A stretch of 64,000 nucleotides of DNA from Roseitranquillus sediminis (GTDB lineage: Bacteria; Pseudomonadota; Alphaproteobacteria; Rhodobacterales; Rhodobacteraceae): positions 62,001 to 126,000 of the forward strand of contig NZ_JAFFOB010000015.1 in the NCBI RefSeq assembly GCF_016918935.1, written 5' to 3'. A program made the position numbers and the translations under genes. This document shows positions 55,281-61,122 of the stretch, in pieces; the first letter of the stretch is position 1; each line of letters opens with the position of its first letter. The notes under the pieces are model-generated. The model was not told the DNA's origin. It did not search any database and was given only the letters and a program-made list of their open reading frames with translations.

Positions 55281-56723
55281 ATGATTTCGACTCTTGTCGA
55301 GTGGTTCGTTCCCGCGAAGCTCGTGAACCGGACGGACCGGGAGCTGGCAAACGTCTTTGTCTTCACGCACCTTTTCGGGCCGATGCTGGCTCAACCGATG
55401 TGGGCGTACATCTGGTACGTCTCCCTTCGCTTCGATGCGGTGCTCACCACACTCGTATTGTGCACGATGGGTTTCGTCGCGCTTCCGTTCGTCCTGAGGG
55501 CGACGGGGCGCATCCGGCTGGTCGGATTGATGTCGTTCCAGCTCCTGGCGATGACCTCGCTCTTCGCATCCTATCACTACGGCGGATTCAACTCGCCGTT
55601 CCTGCCGTGGCTCATCGTGAGCCTGGTTCTCGGGCTTCTGTACTGCAGCAAGAGGGCCCTCACGGTAATCTTCATCTTCATTCTGAACGTGGCGCTGTTT
55701 CTCGTCATTGCCGCCTTTACCTCGACCTCGAGCAGCATTCCGATCGAGCAGATGGGCGCGCTGTTCTGGCTCTCGGCCGGCTCCGCTACCGTCTACATCA
55801 CGTGGATGGCGCTTTATTACTCGCGTATCGTCGGCCTCAAGTCTGAGCTCGAGGCGGAGGCCGATCGGAGCCGCAAGACGTTCTACGAGCTCGAGGAGGC
55901 GCGCACGAAGACCGAGGCGCTGGTCAAGATGCGCGCGCGCTTCTTCTCCAAGATCAGCCACGAACTCCGCACGCCTCTCAACTCGATCATCGGCTACTCC
56001 GAGATGCTGATCGAAGACCTGGAGGATTGTGGGAAGAACGACGACGTCCGCATCAAGGATGTTTCGCGCATCATGGCGGCGGGCAAGCACCTGCTGTCTC
56101 TGGTCTCACGCGTCCTCGACAGCAAGGCGATCGAGGAGGACGACGAGTTCCTTGGGATCGCCGCTTTCGAACTCGGCGACCTATGCAACGAGATCGTCGC
56201 GACCGCGCTGCCGATGGTCAAGAAGAACGGCAACCGGTTCGTGGTGAACTGCACCAGGCGGGACTACGTGCTGTCGAGCGACCCGATGCGGCTACGGCAG
56301 ATCGTAATCAACCTGCTGAGCAACGCCGCGAAGTTCACCACCGAAGGCGTGATAAAGCTCGACTTCGACATCACGGAGCAGTCGGGCCGGGACAACCTGC
56401 GCGTGGCGGTCCTCGATACCGGCATCGGCATCTCCGAAGACGGCATCGCTCGCATATTTCGCAACTACGAGCAGGCCGAGGCCGACACGGTCGCCAAGTA
56501 CGGCGGAACCGGGATCGGTCTGCCCCTGTCGCAGCATTTCTGCAACCTGCTCGGCGGCGAGATCACGGTGACCAGCCGGCCGGGACAGGGCTCCTGTTTC
56601 GTGGCCCAGGTCCCGGCTCACTACCGATCGACGGGTCCCCAGAAAGACAGTCTTCAGAAACCAGATCTCAACCTTCCGGCGCGAGTACAGCCTAGCCCGG
56701 CCATCGAAGGAATTTTGGCATGA
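55281..56723 (+). CDS. Six-TM sensor histidine kinase
   Basis: The 480-residue kinase has six membrane helices (about 22-180) with the motif YHYGGFNSP at 98-106. A linker helix follows, then a HisKA box ISHELRTPLNSIIGYSEML with His227 and an HATPase with INLLSNAAKFT, DTGIGISEDGI and GGTGIGLPLS. It lacks PAS and receiver domains. Start at 55281 gives a length equal to its paralogue; a GTG at 55248 is less likely. It is 66 bp after the oxoamine synthase and overlaps the response regulator by 4 nt. The architecture resembles LqsS/CqsS-type receptors. Confidence 0.92.
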   Translation: MISTLVEWFVPAKLVNRTDRELANVFVFTHLFGPMLAQPMWAYIWYVSLRFDAVLTTLVLCTMGFVALPFVLRATGRIRLVGLMSFQLLAMTSLFASYHYGGFNSPFLPWLIVSLVLGLLYCSKRALTVIFIFILNVALFLVIAAFTSTSSSIPIEQMGALFWLSAGSATVYITWMALYYSRIVGLKSELEAEADRSRKTFYELEEARTKTEALVKMRARFFSKISHELRTPLNSIIGYSEMLIEDLEDCGKNDDVRIKDVSRIMAAGKHLLSLVSRVLDSKAIEEDDEFLGIAAFELGDLCNEIVATALPMVKKNGNRFVVNCTRRDYVLSSDPMRLRQIVINLLSNAAKFTTEGVIKLDFDITEQSGRDNLRVAVLDTGIGISEDGIARIFRNYEQAEADTVAKYGGTGIGLPLSQHFCNLLGGEITVTSRPGQGSCFVAQVPAHYRSTGPQKDSLQKPDLNLPARVQPSPAIEGILA

Positions 56724-58555
56724 ACATCAACGTTACCTCGCCTGCGGAGATGACTTCGGCGGACCAGACATCGGAGCCGGGCCGGCCCGCGCGCATCCTT
56801 GTCGTCGATGACGTCGAAGACAATCGCGACATCTTCGTGCGCCGCCTGGGTCGTCGTGGGTTCGAGATGCTGGAGGCAGAGAACGGCACCGAGGCACTCG
56901 ACATCGTTGAGCGTGAGCACGTCGACCTCATCCTGCTCGACATCATGATGCCGGACATCGACGGGACGGAAGTCGTGCGCAGGATCCGCCGAACCCTATC
57001 CGCCGATCAGCTTCCGATCATCATGGTTTCGGCCAAGACCCTGAGCGAGGACGTGGCCCAGAGCCTCGACCTGGGGGCGAACGACTATATCATAAAGCCG
57101 GTGGACTTCACCGTGGCTCTGGCGCGGATCCACTCGCAACTCGACCGCAAGCGGATCGCTGATGGCCAGGCGCTCGAAACTGCCAAGGACAGGGAAGAGC
57201 TGCAGCGGACCAGCGCGCTTCTCGAGAGCGAGGCCAGCGCTCGCAAGAGGTCGCAGGATCAGTTGCAGTACCTCGCTTATCACGACGAGCTCACCGGGCT
57301 GATGAACCGGGTCGCGTTCCGCGAGAAGATGACCAGCGCAATGGAAGATCCGCGGCGAGTGGAGCGGGGATACCACGCCCTCTTCATCGACCTCGATCGC
57401 TTCAAGGCGATCAACGATGTCTATGGCCACACCGTCGGCGACAACCTTCTGAGGCAGGTCGGGGCGCGCCTCACGGCGACGCTGAAGGATGCCGTGGCCG
57501 TGGCGCGCCTCGGAGGGGACGAGTTTGCGGCGCTGATCGCCGAGGACGGAGTCGCCAACAGAGCGCTCGAGCGCGCGCAGCAGGTTGTGGAAACGCTCAG
57601 CGAGCCATTCGAAAACGATGATGAGTCGCGGTGGCACATCAGCGCGAGCGTCGGCGTGGCGAACTCCGAGCTCTGTGACTTTCGCACCGACACGCTAATG
57701 AAGGCTGCAGACCTGGCCATGTACAACGCCAAGGCTGCCGGTCGTGGACGCACCGTCGTCTTCGAGCAGCGGCTGCTCGACGAGCAGCGCGAGCGGAGCC
57801 TGCTTGAGGTCGACCTCCGGCGCGCCCTCGATCGCGAGGAGTTCACGGTCTACTATCAGCCGCTGATCGACGCGAGCACGAAGAAGATCAACGGCTTCGA
57901 GGCGCTGGTGCGGTGGCACCATCCGGAGAAGGGTCTGATCTCGCCGGGAATGTTCGTTCCGGCGGCCGAGGAGTCCGGCCTCATCAACCGGCTTGGCGCA
58001 TGGGTGCTCCGGCGTGCCTGCGCCGATGCGGCCGCCTGGGTGGAGCCGGTGCCGGTCTCGGTCAACCTGTCGCCTGAGCAGTTCCGGGACCCCGATCTGG
58101 TCAGCGCGATGAAGGTCGCTCTCGAGCGATCGGGACTGCCCGCGGAGCGGCTGGAGGTGGAGATCACCGAAGGGTGCCTGCTGGAGGCTGGAGAGAAGAA
58201 CGTAGAAATCCTGGGCAGGATCCGTGAGCTCGGGGTGCGGGTCGCGATCGACGACTTTGGCACCGGCTATTCGTCCATGGCTTATCTGCAGAACTTCGTT
58301 TTCGACAAGCTGAAGATCGATCGTCGCTTCATCAGCGACCTGAACAGCAACGCGAACACGTCAGCGATTATCAGCGCGATTGTCCAGCTCGGCACCTCGA
58401 TCGGCATCAAGACGACGGCCGAGGGGATCGAGACCGAGGACCAGCTCGAAGCGGTGATCGCTCACGGCTGCTCGGAACTTCAGGGCTTCTTGCTGAGCGT
58501 CCCATTGTCGCTCGAGGACACGGTGAAGTACATGGACGCGGCGCGCCAAGGCTGA
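56720..58555 (+). CDS. Response regulator with GGDEF and EAL domains
   Basis: The 611-residue protein has REC, GGDEF and EAL domains in order. The receiver has DD at 30-31, phospho-acceptor Asp74 and Lys126. The diguanylate cyclase signature is GGDEF at 265-269, with no RxxD inhibitory site upstream (KDAVAVARL instead). The phosphodiesterase has EAL at 394-396, VNLSPEQF, EITEG, DDFGTG at 511-516, LKIDRRF and AEGIETEDQ. Both catalytic domains look competent. The start overlaps the kinase stop (ATGA), so the kinase is its likely phosphodonor. Confidence 0.94.
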   Translation: MNINVTSPAEMTSADQTSEPGRPARILVVDDVEDNRDIFVRRLGRRGFEMLEAENGTEALDIVEREHVDLILLDIMMPDIDGTEVVRRIRRTLSADQLPIIMVSAKTLSEDVAQSLDLGANDYIIKPVDFTVALARIHSQLDRKRIADGQALETAKDREELQRTSALLESEASARKRSQDQLQYLAYHDELTGLMNRVAFREKMTSAMEDPRRVERGYHALFIDLDRFKAINDVYGHTVGDNLLRQVGARLTATLKDAVAVARLGGDEFAALIAEDGVANRALERAQQVVETLSEPFENDDESRWHISASVGVANSELCDFRTDTLMKAADLAMYNAKAAGRGRTVVFEQRLLDEQRERSLLEVDLRRALDREEFTVYYQPLIDASTKKINGFEALVRWHHPEKGLISPGMFVPAAEESGLINRLGAWVLRRACADAAAWVEPVPVSVNLSPEQFRDPDLVSAMKVALERSGLPAERLEVEITEGCLLEAGEKNVEILGRIRELGVRVAIDDFGTGYSSMAYLQNFVFDKLKIDRRFISDLNSNANTSAIISAIVQLGTSIGIKTTAEGIETEDQLEAVIAHGCSELQGFLLSVPLSLEDTVKYMDAARQG

Positions 58556-58561
58556 CGGGCT

Positions 58562-58584
58562 GGCGGCGCTCCACCGGCGCCGCC
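58562..58584 (+). terminator. Hairpin after the GGDEF-EAL gene
   Basis: GGCGGCG and CGCCGCC form a 7-bp stem seven bases past the stop. It is followed by CCGGTTCG rather than a T tract, so it is a moderate candidate. Confidence 0.4.
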
Positions 58585-58735
58585 CCGGTTCGATGTTTCA
58601 TCCTGACCGAGGCGGAGGCAGTGTAACCTTTTCTCCGCTCTGAGGCGGGCTTGACTGGGATTCTTCGGCCAAGATTGAGTGTTGAGCCGATAGGGGCTCT
58701 CGCGTAGCGCGATAATCGAGCGCCGATTGCGGGCG

Positions 58736-59165
58736 TTCGGCGCCCTATCGGTGGCGCCAGCAGGTGATCATCTTGCGGGCGTGGGCGGGCGAGCGGAACC
58801 AGTCCAGGTTCGGGCACTGGTCGCGGAGCTTGCCGCTCAGGCTTTCGACGAAGGCATTCTGGACCGGAAGATAGGCCGCGGGGCATCGCCGCCTCGCGGG
58901 ATTACCGGCGCTTTCCCAGCAGCTCCTTCTTCGCTGACTTGTCGAGCATCTGGGCGGCGAAGATGCGCTTCAGTTTGACGTTCTCCGCCTCGCGCTTGTG
59001 CAGCCGCCTCGCCCGCCTCCATGCCGTCGTAGCGCTTCCGCCAGGTGCTGAACGTTGCCGAGCTGATGCCGTGCCGGGGCAGCGTCCGCCCGTCTTTGGC
59101 ACCGCCTCGTGCTCCTAGGGCCCGCCGATTATCCTCTTCTCCCTGAACCGACTGCGGCCCATGGA
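58736..59165 (-). mobile_element. IS3-family insertion sequence remnant
   Basis: Minus-strand fragments of both IS3 ORFs are present. The orfA part (about 58905-59165) reads RSRFREKRIIGG, HGISSATFSTWRKRYDGMEA and ENVKLKRIFAAQMLDKSAKK in shifting frames with an internal stop. The orfB tail (about 58736-58880) reads PVQNAFVESLSGKLRDQCPN and LDWFRSPAHARKMITCWRHR. Most of orfB between them is deleted. The element is inactive. It fills the 700-bp gap between the signalling operon and the TetR gene; no other gene is seen there. Confidence 0.82.
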
Positions 59166-59263
59166 TCATCTTCCTGCATCATCCATGACCAAAGGATCCC
59201 GGCTCGCAACGGCCCATGTCTCGGCTAGAAGGCGAAACCTGCTCGAGTGCCGGTGGGCGGCCC

Positions 59264-59818
59264 TCAGCTGGCCTCGCGCAGGAGCTGCTCCATGCGGGCG
59301 AGCAGCGCCTTTTCGCTTCGGCAGCCTGTCGCGTCAAAGCCGAACAGACGGTGCGCCTTCAGTCCCTCGAGGGCGAGGTAGACGATCGTTGCGAGATCGG
59401 GGTCGGCCGATTCCGAGTCGAGGCGGTTCACGATGCCGGAATGGTGCTCCCGCAGCGGGTCGAGGAGGTCGGGGTTCTCTGCGATCGCGGCAAGGACGCC
59501 CGCGGCCGGCGGTCGCCCGGCGCTGTCCTCCTCGCGGTGGACGGCGATGAGTGCCACTGCCAATGCATTGGGGCCTGCGGCGGCGGCGAACTCATCGTCG
59601 ATCGCCTTGGCGCTGCGGTCGATGTGGCTTTGCACCACCGCCGCGAGCAGGTCGGTCTTGGCGCGGAAATGATAGAGGACGCCCCCCTTGGAGAGGCCCG
59701 CACGCGCTGCCACTGCATCGATGGAGATGTTGCCGGGCCCAAACTCGGCCGCCAGCGCGCAGGCTGCCTCCAGAATGCGCTCACGCGCGTCGGGCCGTGT
59801 TGCTGTGGTCTGTGTCAT
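59264..59818 (-). CDS. TetR-family repressor of the RND operon
   Basis: The 184-residue regulator has an N-terminal helix-turn-helix of the TetR type, ERILEAACALAAEFGPGNIS followed by DAVAARAGLSKGGVLYHFRA. The C-terminal ligand-binding half is variable. It is divergent from the efflux operon, and a perfect 16-bp palindrome lies between them, so autoregulation and repression of the pump are likely. The inducing compound is unknown. Start 59818 (MTQTTATRPD) is preferred to an upstream ATG at 59878 that would overlap the operator. Confidence 0.9.
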   Translation of the reverse strand: MTQTTATRPDARERILEAACALAAEFGPGNISIDAVAARAGLSKGGVLYHFRAKTDLLAAVVQSHIDRSAKAIDDEFAAAAGPNALAVALIAVHREEDSAGRPPAAGVLAAIAENPDLLDPLREHHSGIVNRLDSESADPDLATIVYLALEGLKAHRLFGFDATGCRSEKALLARMEQLLREAS

Positions 59819-59831
59819 CGACGCCCGTCCC

Positions 59832-59854
59832 TTGACATTACCGTCCGGACGGTA
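59832..59854 (+). promoter_or_regulatory. TetR operator with overlapping -35 element
   Basis: TACCGTCCGGACGGTA at 59839-59854 is a perfect palindrome. TTGACA at 59832-59837 directly adjoins it, giving a plausible repressed promoter for the RND operon, although the -10 is weak. Confidence 0.75.
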
Positions 59855-59931
59855 CAGTAGGTTGCCCGACAGCCGCAAGAGCTGCGACGTGCCCCGGCAC
59901 GGCGCAGGGCCACGAAAACGGACCAGGTACG

Positions 59932-61122
59932 ATGATCAAGCGCCTTGTTCTCGCCATCGTGCTGCTCGGCCTTGTGGCCGGCGGCGTGGTGGGCTTCAAC
60001 ATGTTCCGCGATCAGGCCATCGAGGACTTCTTCGCCAATCGGCCCGTGCAGCCGCTGCCGGTCGACACCGTCGTTGCCGAGGCCGGCGAATGGGTGCCGA
60101 CGCTCGAGGCAATCGGAACGGTCTACGCGCTGCGCGGCATCGATCTTGCCGTCGAAGCGGTCGGTGTCGTGCGCGAGGTCAGCTTCGAGGCCAACGACAC
60201 GGTCGAGGCAGGGCAGGTCCTGGTCCGCATCGGCGACGAGATCGAGCAGGCGGATCTCGCGGCGGCCGAGTCGGCTGTGCGGCTGGCGCAGCAGACGCTG
60301 GACCGGGTGAACTCGCTGGGCGATCGAGGCGTGGCGTCGGAGGCGACCATCAACGAGGCCGAGGCGGCGCTGAGTTCGGCGCGCGCGCAAGTGCAGCGCA
60401 CCCGCGCGCTGATCGAGCAGAAGGCGCTGGTGGCGCCATTCACGGGCGACATCGGAATTCCCAAGGTCGAGGAGGGCCAGTATGTCGCCGCCGGCGCAAC
60501 GGTCGCGACGCTGCAGGACCTCGACATGCTGCGGGTGGATTTCTCGTTGCCCGAGCAGGAGCTGCCGCAGATAGAGATCGGCCAGCCGGTCGACCTCATC
60601 TCGGAGGCCGGCGGCCACGCCACCGGCTTCATCACCGGGATCGAGCCGCGGATCGACCCGGCGACCCGGTTGGTCTCGGTGCGGGCCGAGATCGACAACA
60701 CCGACGGTGCGCTGAGCCCGGGTCAGTTCGTGCGCGTCCAGGTGCGTCTGCCGGCCGAGGATGGCGTCGTCGCGCTGCCGCAGACGACCATCACCACCAG
60801 TCTCTACGGCGATTTTGTCTATGCGGTGGCCGAGGCCGAGGAGGGCGGGACGCTGGAGGCGCGGCAGGTCTTCGTGGATACCGGATCGCGGCAGAACAAT
60901 CGGGTGGAGATCGTGCGCGGCGTCGCCGCCGGCGACCGGGTGGTCGTCGCAGGGCAGAACCGCCTGTCGAATGGCGCGCCGGTGACGCTCGAGGACGCAC
61001 GGGCGGACGGAGACGCAGACGGAGCCGCAGGTGGCGACGCTGGCGAAGCGGCGGCGGAAGACGCGGCGCCAGCCCAAGAGAGTGCGGCGGGAGCCGTGCA
61101 GGCGGCGGAGGCCGGCGAATGA
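59932..61122 (+). CDS. RND efflux periplasmic adaptor (membrane fusion protein)
   Basis: The 396-residue adaptor has an N-terminal membrane anchor (LAIVLLGLVAGGVVGFNMF, about 5-23). A lipoyl half-motif pair and a coiled hairpin follow, seen in VVREVSFEANDTVEAGQVLV and ALVAPFTGDIGIPKVEEGQY, then a beta-barrel part with SPGQFVRVQVRLPAEDGVVA. The C-terminus is a low-complexity Ala/Asp/Gly tail. It bridges the pump to an outer-membrane channel, whose gene is not in the window. Its stop overlaps the pump start (ATGA). Confidence 0.92.
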   Translation: MIKRLVLAIVLLGLVAGGVVGFNMFRDQAIEDFFANRPVQPLPVDTVVAEAGEWVPTLEAIGTVYALRGIDLAVEAVGVVREVSFEANDTVEAGQVLVRIGDEIEQADLAAAESAVRLAQQTLDRVNSLGDRGVASEATINEAEAALSSARAQVQRTRALIEQKALVAPFTGDIGIPKVEEGQYVAAGATVATLQDLDMLRVDFSLPEQELPQIEIGQPVDLISEAGGHATGFITGIEPRIDPATRLVSVRAEIDNTDGALSPGQFVRVQVRLPAEDGVVALPQTTITTSLYGDFVYAVAEAEEGGTLEARQVFVDTGSRQNNRVEIVRGVAAGDRVVVAGQNRLSNGAPVTLEDARADGDADGAAGGDAGEAAAEDAAPAQESAAGAVQAAEAGE

